Numbered from the stretch's first letter, positions 11,551 through 21,555 are shown. The stretch is 27,104 nt of DNA from Psilocybe azurescens (GCA_023853785.1 JAJIRX010000107.1:1-27104); one strand, 5' to 3'. A program made the numbers and translations. The notes: generated from the letters alone by a model not told the origin.

Positions 11551-12549
11551 GAGTTAGTAGTTATCAGAGTGAAGCTAGGGGTATTCAATCCCATGGTGAT
11601 AAACGACATGATGTGATATAATATTGTACGGCTATGCATTCAGTTACTACAAATAGTACAATAAACCGTAGACATTGTACGATCATCAGAAGCCGCACGC
11701 CACTGTCGGGATACGGTCTCCGCGGTAGCAAAGTCCATGGCTTGAAATTGGAAACTGAATAGAGCTGTCTATATATATGCGTCATTTGAAAGCCTGTGAA
11801 TCTTCTTGTACATCAGCCGGTGTTCTGGCACTGCATGACGGTCACACATGGGGAGGGGTGATGAACCACATCACTGGCAACCTTGAAAAGGTTTGAATCA
11901 AATGGCCATGTCGCATAAGTAGGTTCACACGTCACTTTTCAAAGAATCATCGCAGGGGCAAATAGGGAGCAGTGTTCCTACGATCTGTCCGTGTTGGTCA
12001 AGACTCGGATGCTAACGGTATCATACGGCGCCGAAGAACACTGCAAACGACTTTCATCACTTCTATCCAACTGAAACTTGTAGAGAATGGTTCTTCGGGT
12101 GGACAGTAATGCTTTGACGTTTACCATTCATCATGATATACTAGTAGGAATATTTCAGTCATCAGGATAGTGCTGGGTGATCGCCCAATTGCCACTGCGG
12201 CGCTCGAATTAGAGTGATCTGAATTTGATCCAGTGGCCGAACGGCATGCCGATCGATACAGCCTGTTAGGCTCAGTGTAATTAAGATGATTTGCACTGCA
12301 GGCGTGGCAGGGACTTGAACAAATGTGCAATTTATCATGTGCGAATGTTACGAACAGTCAATTTTAGTAAACAATTGGGACGCTTCGCACCAAATATGCA
12401 TACATGCAGTTTTTTATTCACCCATCGTTTTGGGCTTTGAACTACAAGGCAGGGTGTTGCTAATTTGCTGCTAATGTATCGCTTTTGCCCTCTTCTTATC
12501 ATACACAAGGACAAGTACTACCAAAACATGGTTAATGAATGTATTCTGC
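11551..12549. other. Intergenic region between paralogs D and E
   Basis: Nothing identifiable. The ORFs at 11585-11785 (-) and 12121-12330 (-) are short and carry no motif. The region presumably contains the promoter of D (near 11,551 and above) and the 3' end of E. Confidence 0.35.
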
Positions 12550-14258
12550 TCATGTTGTAGTACGATAATAGATAGGTGAGTTGTCAGAAGCCGCAATGCG
12601 CAAATTAAACAGAATTCGACTAGCGAGAACCGATGCCAGCGGAATCGAGAATCCGATGGGTGCCTCTACGAGTCCAATCTGCGTTGAACATGGTCAGTAC
12701 GCCATTTACCATCTGATCTATGCCCGTCTCACCGGTGCATACGCCCACCACACTAGACAGAATATATACGTTGCGGCGATCCTGAGATAGTGGAAAATTA
12801 GGACAAACAACATACGAAGAATACAACAGGGGCTCTTACACAAGGTAATAGAACACCGAATCCCGTATCAGAATCTCCACGAGAGTCTGACCGTTCTTCA
12901 AGAATGATCCCCTCAATTTGAACGTCCTCAAGGCGGCGTATAGAGCCATACCACATAGCATACTCTCAAACAAGAGAGCTGGGATCCAAAATCTCGAGAA
13001 CGCGCGACTCGTCGCTAGAGGTACGCAGAATGTTCCTCCAGGTATGGGCACGGCGATTGCTTTTAGAGACAATGTTAGATCGAAGACTATGCCACGGTTT
13101 TGGCTTTATAAAGCTCACTAATGGGGACTCCGGTCGATACAATCCATATATCGAACGCAGAGCTGATAAAATAACAGACACCCATTCCTAGGAGAACCAT
13201 CTTGTTTAGTTTGTAGAGTGCCCAAACTCGCAGCTGCATGATCACTGGGGGCCATTTAGCTGAGGTTGTTTGATGGTTTGTTAATAAGTGTTGACCTTGG
13301 GTTACCATAACAGACAGTATTCCGCTCCAGAACTCCCATGCTGCGTATCTCTTACCTGATGCATGATTGGAAGTTAAGTCTCTTAGATCAGGTTGAAAGC
13401 CGGACGAACACCTACAACTGTGATAAAAGATGGACTCCACGTAAGTAAGCATGGGCGAGGAAGTTGAAATTCTTACAACTGCATACCGAGAGGTGTTAAC
13501 ATATCTTAAGAATACATAAGGGTATTCGACTCACTGAGTCCGTTACCCGAAGGGAGAAGAATCCTAGCCCAATCCTCTTCAGTAAAGCCGCCCCCAGGTA
13601 TCAGGAATATGTATTTAAAATGTCATGACGTACCGTATAGTCCAACACTGCATGCGACGAAATATGCCTTCGTTAGCTTGAAAGGCTCAGAGGAAGGTGG
13701 GATGCAGGGGCCTACATGCATGTGATTAGCGTGAAATATCGATTCTGAGATATTACGTGGTCAGGGCTCCCTGTTGGTTGTGGACAATATTGGCGAAGAC
13801 GTACCACGATGTACATTATCTTTGCAAATGACCATCTACTTCTCTAATCATAGTTGTGAAGATACGACACGCGAGAGAATGTTAATGGGATACCCATATC
13901 TGTTCAACCTTTGAAAAGGAGTACGGTTACTTGGATCACACGTATGTTTTGGGGTTAACGCTTACCTCACGATCGAATGTTATGACTATAGATAGTCTAG
14001 GACTGAGCTCAGCAGGATTGGTTTGCTAAAGAAATGCCTACCAAATTCGAAGAAGAATATTGAATTGGATGCCACTATAGATGCCAGTTTGAAATCAAAG
14101 ATTCGATCAACCATTTGCATCAGGTTTAAAATTCAGGGTTGCCTACCTCTGCCGTATTGCAAGACTTTAATAACTTGCAAAAGTTGAAAGAAGCCGACTG
14201 TCCCCGGAGGCGGTAACGCATCAGCGACTGCACGGGCAGCTATAAACGTGGAATTCAT
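12550..14258 (-). CDS. DUF6533-type seven-helix membrane protein, paralog E, intact, 15 exons
   Basis: Exons, from the 5' end: 14258-14147, 14074-14042, 13985-13966, 13908-13894, 13843-13805, 13744-13716, 13647-13634, 13563-13535, 13478-13477, 13417-13416, 13355-13296, 13244-13119, 13059-12840, 12781-12733, 12678-12550. The sum is 879 nt, giving 292 aa without an internal stop. All introns are GT-AG, 50-72 nt, and the phases agree at all 14 junctions. Motifs in order: MNSTFIAARAV, FFFEF-VITFDRE-VEQIW (N-terminal DUF6533 signature), WSFAKIMYIV, NRYFTLITC, FCKRYAAWEFW, QLRVWALYKLNK, IPGGTFCVP, FWIPALLFESMLCGMALY, LIRDSVFYYL, YIFCLVWWAYAP, ASVLASRILFNLR. Seven hydrophobic stretches suggest a serpentine protein in the plasma or an inner membrane. 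No function is known to me. Exons 2-12 have the same lengths as in B, and E and B are the best templates for annotating the family. Confidence 0.85.
13416..13478 (-). other. Two consecutive 2-nt micro-exons in paralog E
   Basis: Exon 9 is TT (13478-13477) and exon 10 is TT (13417-13416), between introns 13534-13479 (56 nt), 13476-13418 (59 nt) and 13415-13356 (60 nt). Each intron has a GTGAGT, GTAAGA or GTAGGT donor and a CAG acceptor. With the GT opening exon 11 they read TTT TGT, Phe-Cys, joining RVTDS to KRYAAWEFW. Treating the whole 179-base span as one intron would shift the frame. Confidence 0.82.
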
Positions 14259-15136
14259 GTTTAGGCAAAGCTAGTGCGTTGTAGATGAGTAGAACCCGAA
14301 GTAGAAATACGACGACATTGGGTAAGTTGGGTTAAGTATATATGGACGAGTGAACATGCTGATTATTTTTAGACCTGACTCAAGCTGTGCCCTGTTTGTC
14401 GAATCATCCGCCTTGATCGTCGATACGTAATGTGACATACTGGCACTAACCCTTCGCATGACATGTATCTATCCATTTTCATGAATTCGGGCTGTTGCCT
14501 GATGGTTAAATGGACGAACAAGTAGTATCTCGTGTACTATAGGAAGTGATGGAAAGTAGAGTGGGAGAGCTGTACCAACAAGGAATGGGCGCAGAAGAGC
14601 AGAACATCGCTCAGGTAGACGTTCCATGTAGATGTAGACGGTATGATGATCAAGAACATGGTATATTTGGCGAATAATCCACCAAAGTATGCTTCAATTA
14701 GTCTGGCTGATATGTAATTTAGCTCACCTGGTCACCTGGTATATCAGCTCATGTACACTAGAGTGCAACGACAGGCAGACGTCGGACGCTGACAGAATAC
14801 CAGAGCTGACCCATGGCATTGAGTGATACCAAGTTCTAAATGGTCGGTTTTACATCATTTTTAAGTAATGAAGGCAGACATTGTAGACGACGAATATTCT
14901 GATCAGCTCTAATAGGTTAGAAGAGCATCCAGCGATACGTTCAACTGTTCCGCTTCATGGGTTTCTATAGAGTTTAAGGGTCAATCGGTGAGTTGAGGGA
15001 TACGTGAAATTTCCACGTTGCAACTGTGTATGAAGTCATGTTCATCTAGAAAGGATCCCCCGCAATCGTTGTTTATTCCTGTACGACCTATGGACAGCCT
15101 GAGGTTGCGACTAGAGAATAATGAAACTTTGGGTGT
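14259..15136. other. Region upstream of paralog E, no gene assigned
   Basis: No supported gene. It should contain the promoter of paralog E just above 14,258; no clear TATA box was seen on the minus strand. The 62-codon ORF at 14271-14459 (-) has no motif. Confidence 0.35.
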
Positions 15137-15139
15137 TTA

Positions 15140-15180
15140 GGGTGCGTTCGGATTCAGAATGTGAGCCACATTCTCACATT
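15140..15180 (+). repeat. Left terminal inverted repeat of the MITE
   Basis: A 41-bp repeat identical to the reverse complement of 15666-15706. It can also fold on itself through two 10-bp arms around CCACATT. Confidence 0.92.
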
Positions 15181-15665
15181 CTTTGATGGCATTCTCGGTC
15201 ACATGACTGCTGCGTGATTTGAGTGTGACGGCCTAATTAGGATACGAGATAATCAATTTTTGACATCTAGTTTCTAAGATTCTAAGCACATCCTTTAGCA
15301 CATCCCCATGTCTTCTGACTCTGGGATCTCTCTGGCACATAAGGGTGCTATTGCATTCTCTGCTTACTTTATCTGCTTCAGTTTAGAATGCATTTTCAGG
15401 AGAGTTTTAGGCACAAGAACAGGGTCCTGAGCCAGAATTCTGAGTGGAGAATAAGCAGTAGTCACAGAGGAAGCATTATATACCACAGTATTCTTTTCTG
15501 AGGTCTTTCAGTTGTGTTTTTTAGCTATTTTGCAGAGACACAGACTCAAGGTAATTGAAACCTGGAAGTGTCACATGATTTTTTCTGATTAGGGTGAACT
15601 AGTCACAAATTGTCACAGAAAGGCATGACCTGCATCAGAATGTGGACTTCCATTTTCGGACTCAT

Positions 15666-15706
15666 AATGTGAGAATGTGGCTCACATTCTGAATCCGAAC
15701 GCACCC
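15666..15706 (-). repeat. Right terminal inverted repeat of the MITE
   Basis: Perfect inverted copy of 15140-15180, ending CCGAACGCACCC before the TTA target duplication. Confidence 0.92.
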
Positions 15707-15709
15707 TTA

Positions 15710-17530
15710 CTGATTTCGTGGGCAACGTACATTTTGACGTCATTCAATATTGGTGGCAACCTATAACTACTCTTCGCTACATTACTGGAGCTCTACACAG
15801 TAAAGTGCTCCAAGCCCCAACATCTTGTCCAGATATGTCTAAACCGACACAATGGTTTCAATTATTCAATCAAACATTGATAACCTCCATCACGGCCTTT
15901 GACAGTGGATGTATTTTTAGGAGATTAGCCTAATACCAGGATGGTGTCTCAATGGCAGGTTTGACTGAGATTTAACTGATGATGAGAAAGTTCCCAAGAC
16001 TTGTCTCAACCCTTCGATTTCAAAGTAAAAGAGTGCTCCGTCAAAATGAACGGCTTGTTTAGACCGGCGAACGCTTGTGGCCTTCATAATATAAGGTGAT
16101 TGTAAAACAACATGTGCTGACATATTATAATAGTTTAACCCTCACTACCGATATCTATCGTTCCTGCTGTTCAGGCAAGGGATGCTTTCATCACATATCT
16201 TCCAATATTAAAATCAAATCACCTATACTCACAGATCTTCCGTCATATGCTATATGCATAGCTTTTGGACCTGCGGGCAGTTAATCTCCCTTTAGAGCAG
16301 CTAAGAGTACAAGATGACCTGAATTGCGTGACCAGCTGGATACCGCCGTTGCCGGTAGTGGGGACGGGCTTTCAGGTTTTCACAGCCGTGCGTTATATTT
16401 ATAGTCGAAGCACGGCGGCACCTTAGTATACCCCTGTACTCTGCATGCTCTTGTGTATTCGTACTACCCAAGATGTGGCTCCTCAAAAGGAGCATTTGAA
16501 AGGGCCAAAGGCGAAAGCTTCCATCATATGGAACGATTAATCACCCTTCTCTTGACTTGGTTGACGTTTTCGTGTCATTGGACAGGGCCGGGTCTTCCAA
16601 GGTACCATTACATAAGTATCTATAAAATTCTCGAGTACGGTATTGCATTTGCTTCTACGTGTAGAGAATTGAAGATAGGACGGTGTTTGATGGCCACCAG
16701 TTCATCCATTGATACGAAATTTACTAGTTCAACTGAAACGGATAGGATGTCGTCCCAATATTTCTGCCAGACGTAGTCAAAAATTATTTTAGATATTCTT
16801 AGCGCGACATTACCAAGTGAATGAGCTGGAAATAAAATCGAGCACGAGTGGTACCGCTAACACCACACCCTGCAGGGCCCCGTGCTATCAGGTCCTCACC
16901 ATCAAGAGTATTGCACCCGATGTAAAGTCTAAGTTGGTCATGTCACATCAAGGATATGTCTCTGTGTCGCTCATTATCACAGTAATCTCTAATCAAATTG
17001 GGTTCTGTAATTAATGCTTTCTAGAAATCAATATCGAACATTATTTTAGTCCAGGTGAAGTCCTGTATATGCTATTGAGTGGATGGTAGATCGTTGAGCT
17101 GATGATCTCATCGGTTGCCAGCTGGTCTAAATACGCCTCCGATATAGCATTGATGCAGGGATATATTGAGCTCAAGCTTGCATGGTGCAGTCTCATGCTG
17201 CATTGACACACAACGATTTGGTATCATGCTTGATGCAGCATTTCTCACGGTAGCAGAATAGGAGTAGGCGCCGTCTTGTACCCTCAGGATGCTATTTGAA
17301 GTGCTCCACCAATTGTTCTACGCCGATAATATACATGTTAACAATCATCACCACCTAATATACATATAAGGCAGACACAGTGTTACCCAAATAGGCGCTC
17401 GCTTTGATTTAAGTCTCCTTGACACAGTGTGCTTTACATGTTTATTGATGATTTCTGACACTCCGCGTGAGACATCAGACCTCACTTAAAAGCGCGAGAA
17501 TCGATGCAATGATCATGGGTGATTCTTCGT
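15710..17530. other. Unassigned 1.8-kb region
   Basis: ORFs at 15718-15933, 16453-16776 and 16817-17014 (all +) have no motif I recognise and do not join into a clear spliced gene. I saw no DUF6533 landmarks (IPGG..C, MRxYALY, RDSxxYF) on either strand here. The region just before 17,530 is the upstream sequence of the serpentine-protein gene. Confidence 0.35.
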
Positions 17531-17535
17531 AAACA

Positions 17536-17543
17536 TATATAAA
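17536..17543 (+). promoter_or_regulatory. TATA box of the serpentine-protein gene
   Basis: TATATAAA lies 64 bases upstream of the start codon at 17607, a plausible distance for a short 5' UTR. The gene is on the same strand. Confidence 0.6.
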
Positions 17544-17584
17544 CCGACATTTGCAGTTGATGTCCACCCAGAGCAATCACACAA

Positions 17585-17603
17585 CGACACGTTGAACGTG
17601 TCG
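17585..17603. promoter_or_regulatory. Perfect palindrome directly before the start codon
   Basis: The 9-bp arms CGACACGTT and AACGTGTCG are separated by one base, ending three bases before the ATG at 17607. If transcribed it would form a hairpin in the 5' UTR; as DNA it has the symmetry of a dimer-binding site with an ACGT core. Its function is not known. Confidence 0.5.
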
Positions 17604-17606
17604 ACA

Positions 17607-18814
17607 ATGAGCGAGTATGACTCCCAAGGGACACAAGAGGCGACCATTAGCTCAAGTTTGAATGCTGCAATGCTTACAAACCTCCTGTGGGGTACGTCTC
17701 TGTATTTATGAATGCTAGAGAAGCAGGCTGATGGATTCTAGGGATATATACCACGGTGTATGCTAGCACCGTGTATCTTTACAGTACGACTGTCCATGCT
17801 CCCCAAGAAATCGTATGAATGAGACGCACCACAGTGTCGAAGGAGACTGCTAATCTAAATCGTCGTGTCATTCTCTCTGCAATTTCTGCGCTTTACACGC
17901 TTTGCTTGACCGTTTTCATCATTCAGTGGTATTTCCTTAATCTATCCATTGTTGTTGATGGCAATACGCGGGCGTCTATTTTTGATTCTACACTGGAAGG
18001 TGGCCCTGTCTGGATCTCGGTCCTTTACCAGTCGCTTGCATTTGCTGTCTTTATTGTTTCTGATGCACTACTTGTCTGTTAAGTACCGTTATACATTGCG
18101 ATCTTCTTGCATTGATCCATCATTGATCGATAGATTTGGAGATGCTACCACGTTTGGGGTATGTCTATTAGAATAATCTTGGCCCCCCTGCTTCTATTTA
18201 CCGCTGAGCTCGGTAAGTGCCTGATAATCCCAGTTCTCCTCACTCATATCTCTTCACGATAATACAGCTCTATACGTTGTGGTAACGGTTGAAGCTGTGT
18301 TGGTAAACAACATCACGAGCGCCTCTCAAGCCACACTATCCAACGCGATCCAAAGCACCCAAATATTTATGTCTCTTGGAACTACAGTAATCACTACTTC
18401 TCTCATTGCATACAGAATACATTCTACTTTGAAACTCAGTCATACTACCGCTAGAGGGGCATTCAATCGCGTGGTAGAGATTGTAGTCGAGTCGGCCGCG
18501 GTTTACTCCATTGTGATCCTCGTCTACGCCGTTATCACAGTGATTGTGCCATATCCGCAGGTTGGATCCTTTGTCGCCATAGCGGGGTGCTACCTTCAAT
18601 CGATCATCACTATTGTTGGCGTGAGCTCCTGTCCAATGATCTATATCATAAGATCTGATCAGAGGTGTAGGGAATGGCACCGACTGTTCTGGTCGCGCGT
18701 ATCGCTCTTACAAGCTCCAACACCGTCGTTGCTGCAACTGTTACTCATATCTCCGGTTTGCAATTTGGGGGCCCACGAGTAAGCGGCGACAGTGAGGCCG
18801 CTATTCCTGATTGA
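17607..18814 (+). CDS. Seven-helix membrane protein of an uncharacterised agaricomycete family, six exons, intact
   Basis: Exons 17607-17691, 17742-17783, 17835-18073, 18134-18212, 18268-18620 and 18671-18814 (942 nt, 313 aa). Introns are 50, 51, 60, 55 and 50 nt, all GT-AG. The start is MSEYDSQGTQ. Predicted helices lie at about residues 22-43, 54-78, 101-124, 134-160, 181-203, 216-243 and 249-278. Family landmarks are GIYTTVYASTVYLY (29-42), SDALLIWRCYHVWG (118-131), the ELALYVVVTVEAVL helix (147-160), ESAAVYSIVILVYA (223-236), GMAPTVLVARIALT (267-280) and a short Ser/Gly tail with HISGLQFGG. Such proteins are abundant in mushroom genomes and look like receptors, but no ligand or G-protein partner is established to my knowledge. 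Intron 2 (17784-17834) contains an in-frame TGA at 17816 and has a length divisible by three. The weakest site is the GTCTGT donor at 18074. The organisation is ordinary compared with the micro-exon genes to its left. Confidence 0.85.
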
Positions 18815-19025
18815 GAGATAATATGGGGGCCCGAAGCAGAACAGAAGAGTAGATTATAGCTAACTTCATCAGATGATAATTATCTTCTTTCTTAGACATT
18901 TGCAAGGCTGACGCCCCAGTCTTACCACAGCCCCTTTCCATATTATCTTATCTTCTACATTTACATACACGTGACCGCGATCCCCAACCCATTCCTTCGA
19001 CACCGACTCCTCTTACACATTATGC
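18815..19025. other. 3' flank of the serpentine-protein gene
   Basis: An AT-rich spacer of about 210 bases that probably contains the 3' UTR. It ends at the ATGC flank of the next transposon. Confidence 0.4.
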
Positions 19026-19703
19026 CTCTAGGGGCCCTAGGAGGTCAGAAATTCCACCTTCCAGAAAGGTTGATTTTCTGACTCATTAAGGAGACAATTC
19101 CGCCACTGAGAGGCAGAAAGAAAGGGCGGAATGAGGTCAGAAATACATCCACGAAATTGAACGTTTCATACCCTTCCTTTTTGGGACTGACTGTTGTAAG
19201 GAGTGAAAATTCCAAGCTTTAGAGATAAAAAAGCTAAAGCAAAGGTCTTATTATACGATGTAAAAAGTCAAAAAAATCACAACTCTATCGAAGGAAAGAT
19301 AGACAGATTTTACCAATTTTATCACACTTAAAATACAGAAAATCATGATCCAACATGTACGGAAATCATATTTATTAATGACATAATGACTATGAGATCT
19401 GGTCTTCACAGATCATCGAGATACATATCAGGATCAAATGGTACCACAAATTAAATACCCAAAGAAAAACTGCATCAACCGGAAGCCAGAAGGACTTGCA
19501 AAGCAAACGTGAATTGAAGGAAAGCAAGATAGCACAATGACTTACATTTAATCTGTTGCATGTCAGCTGCACAGGGTACACATTGGCATATCCTCCAGCA
19601 GTCAAGCTCAAGTTTGCGTTACATGGTGGGGTGTGTGGACTGCATGAGTGTCAGAGGGATGGCATGGAGGTGCTGTTTTAAGGGTGCTTACCAGGGTGAC
19701 CCC

Positions 19704-20386
19704 TCATTCTACCGCTGTAATGGGACGTGCACAGTGGGTGCCAGTGTTATGCACGCAATACTGCTGGGCTGGGTACTCGTCCCCAATCCTGCTCTTGAAC
19801 GGCAAGCTGCTGAAGAGCAGCCTCAAGTCCTCCAGCTCAGGGGGGCTCAATTGCACAGGGGCGGGGGCAAGGGCGGGGGCTGTTCCCAAGCCAGTTGGTG
19901 TTGCCGAGTGTGTTGTGGCCAGAGCTGCATAGAAGGGCTGCGTCGCGAGAATGTGGATTCTGCACAGGGGGTGGGCAGAGAGGGAGTGAAGGAGGGCAAG
20001 GAGGACAGGGACAGGGAGCGCATCAGAGGGCGGCGAGCGCACCGAGCACGCCCTCACCTTGGCCTGCATTTGTATTTGCATTCAAGTTCGTGAACGTCGC
20101 CGCCTAGTGCTTCCTTGCCAGTGTCCACCGATGCCTTGCTGTCAAACTCCATTGACAGCATACTGCATTCGCCGGATGCACTGCCATCGCTTACCTCGTC
20201 CATCTCCTCACTCTCCTTGCTTGCGTCCACGTCCACGGCAACATCCACGTCGCCGCCGCTCTCACCCTCCCTCTCCTTGTCACTCACATCGGCCACATCA
20301 ACGATGTTCTCGCATCCCACACACCGAAGAACGTGCACTTCCCAAGCCAGGACACGGACATCACAACCATGAAGATCTTTAACCAC
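19704..20386 (-). pseudogene. Unrecognised low-complexity reading frames inside the transposon cargo
   Basis: Two minus-strand frames follow each other. Codons at 20054-20386 give an acidic stretch (about residues 28-75, Asp/Glu/Ser-rich, with Lys-Glu runs). Those at 19704-20081 give a Pro/Ala-rich stretch followed by PPELEDLRLLF. They could be captured host exons or chance frames in GC-rich DNA. I recognise no family and no clear splice structure, and the plus strand is equally open in the same place. Confidence 0.25.
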
Positions 20387-20732
20387 TCCGTGTTCCCTGC
20401 GTCGCTCTTGTTCACAAATGTGAACAGGGCAGGGGGCAAGGAGAGCGGGAACAAGACGGAGATGGAGACAGAGGGTGAGGAGAGCAGGACGGGCGGGTTT
20501 GGGGGCTTTGGCAGGTTTGGGGGCAGGAGGCAGATGGGGAGTGTTGGGCAGATGGGGAGTGTTGGGCGGAGTGCAAGTGCAGGTGCAGGTGCGCTGGGTG
20601 GGAGTGCAGCAACAGGAGGTGGGGGCGGCAGGAGGCTACCCATTCCCGAAGGTTGCCGCTCCTGTGAAGAGGAGCAAGTCGAGTGCCAGGGGAGGAGGTG
20701 GCGACGGCGAGGACAGCAGAAGGCCAGCAGCA

Positions 20733-21180
20733 TGCATTGCTGCTGGGCTGGGAACTGTGAGTGCAGCAGAGGCAGCGGAGACGGCACAGGCCCAGCAGCA
20801 TCACATGCAGCTGGAAACTGAACCATTGAGTAGGGGGAGACGATGGCACCGGCAAAGACAATGAAGGCCCAGCAGCACACGATGCTGCTGGGCTGGGAAC
20901 CATCGAGTTGAGGGACAGCAGGGACAGCAGGGACGATGAACACCCAGCAGCACACAATGTTGCTGGGCTGGGAACCATCGAGTTGAGGGACGGCAGGGAT
21001 GGCAGGGACGATGAACACCCAGCAGCACACAATGTTGCTGGGCTGGGAACCATCGAGTGCAGGGGAGGCAACGGCGGTGGCAAGGACAGCACAGGCCCAG
21101 CAGCATCACATGCTGCTGGGAGCTGAACCGTTGAGTAAGGGGGGGGAGATGATGGTGCTGGTGAGGACGATGAAGGCCCT
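20733..21180. repeat. GC-rich tandem repeat with a hairpin in each unit
   Basis: Three clear units with a 75-base period start at about 20857, 20932 and 21007 (GAACACCCAGCAGCACACAA...). Each holds a near-perfect inverted repeat CCCAGCAGC ... GTTGCTGGG around a short loop. A larger duplication also exists: the block at about 20733-20870 (GCATTGCTGCTGGGCTGGGAAC ... GAACCATTGAGTAGGGG) returns at about 21033-21150 (GTTGCTGGGCTGGGAAC ... GAACCGTTGAGTAAGGG). The period explains the open frames on both strands here, which should not be read as genes. Confidence 0.85.
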
Positions 21181-21555
21181 GTTATTGACCGTAGTGTTTG
21201 CCCAAACAGAGATTGTGTAATAAATAAAGGATTTGCAAAAATGCAGAAAGGTACAGATGAAATATAGACTTTTTAGGCGGAATCACAGCAGAATATCTTT
21301 TTGAACATAAATTTAACATGTGTACAAAATTTCCACTGTTTTTAGAAGGAATATGATGGCAAATTTTTCATCCAAAATGCAACCTTTCTCCTGAGCCATA
21401 TTTCGTACCTTAAATGTACATTTTTGACATTCAGAATTTCAGCATTCAAATCATCTGTTTTTAGTTTCAGGACTTTAGGGGCGGAAATATCTGTTTCAGA
21501 CATTTAAGGGTGGTTAAAAATGGAATTTCTGGCCCGATTGGGCTCATAGTGATGC

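Larger units (their letters stand above)
15137..15709. mobile_element. Non-autonomous DNA transposon (MITE-like), PIF/Harbinger-like ends
   Basis: The element is 15140-15706 (567 bp). It has perfect 41-bp terminal inverted repeats at 15140-15180 and 15666-15706, starting GGGTGCGTTCGG, flanked by a TTA duplication at 15137-15139 and 15707-15709. A TTA target site and GGG-start ends fit the PIF/Harbinger superfamily. It has no ORF of note, so it must have been moved by a transposase made elsewhere. Each repeat contains its own internal inverted repeat (AGAATGTGAG ... CTCACATTCT). The perfect ends suggest a fairly recent insertion. Confidence 0.9.
19022..21555. mobile_element. Non-autonomous 2.5-kb DNA transposon with CACTA-like ends and GC-rich cargo
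   Basis: The element is 19026-21551. The left end (19026-19053) starts CTCTAGGGGCCC. The right end, read inward, starts CACTATGAGCCC. These 28-bp ends match without gaps at about 20 positions, including a shared CAGAAATT. The flanks carry ATGC at 19022-19025 and 21552-21555, a possible 4-bp target duplication. A second GAGGTCAGAAAT motif lies at 19133-19144, like the subterminal repeats of CACTA elements. The right terminus is a true CACTA; the left has one substitution. The outer parts are AT-rich and lack long ORFs, while 19,560-21,180 is strongly GC-rich. No transposase was recognised. The hAT superfamily is an alternative, but no 8-bp duplication is present. Confidence 0.6.

Noticed and set aside
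1421..14258. First impression that all five DUF6533-type copies are pseudogenes full of stops
   Set aside because: The stops lie in introns. Splicing by eye gives complete frames for B and E and nearly complete ones for A and D.
15710..17530. Another serpentine or DUF6533 gene between the MITE and the intact gene
   Set aside because: None of the family motifs could be found on either strand, and the open frames do not splice together convincingly.
17816..17818. Nonsense mutation in the serpentine-protein gene
   Set aside because: The TGA lies within a 51-nt GTACGA...CACAG intron, whose removal gives a smooth family-like sequence.
18279..18782. A 167-codon single ORF ending at 18782 as the real C-terminus
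   Set aside because: It reads through intron 5 (18621-18670). The spliced frame gives GMAPTVLVARIALT and a typical tail ending at 18814.
20284..21092. Long Pro/Ser-rich minus-strand ORFs (226 and 248 codons)
   Set aside because: They arise from a GC-rich tandem repeat that is open in several frames on both strands; no domain is visible.
19022..21555. Assignment of the 2.5-kb element to the hAT superfamily
   Set aside because: An 8-bp target duplication would be expected, but only the 4-bp ATGC is shared; the right terminus reads CACTA.
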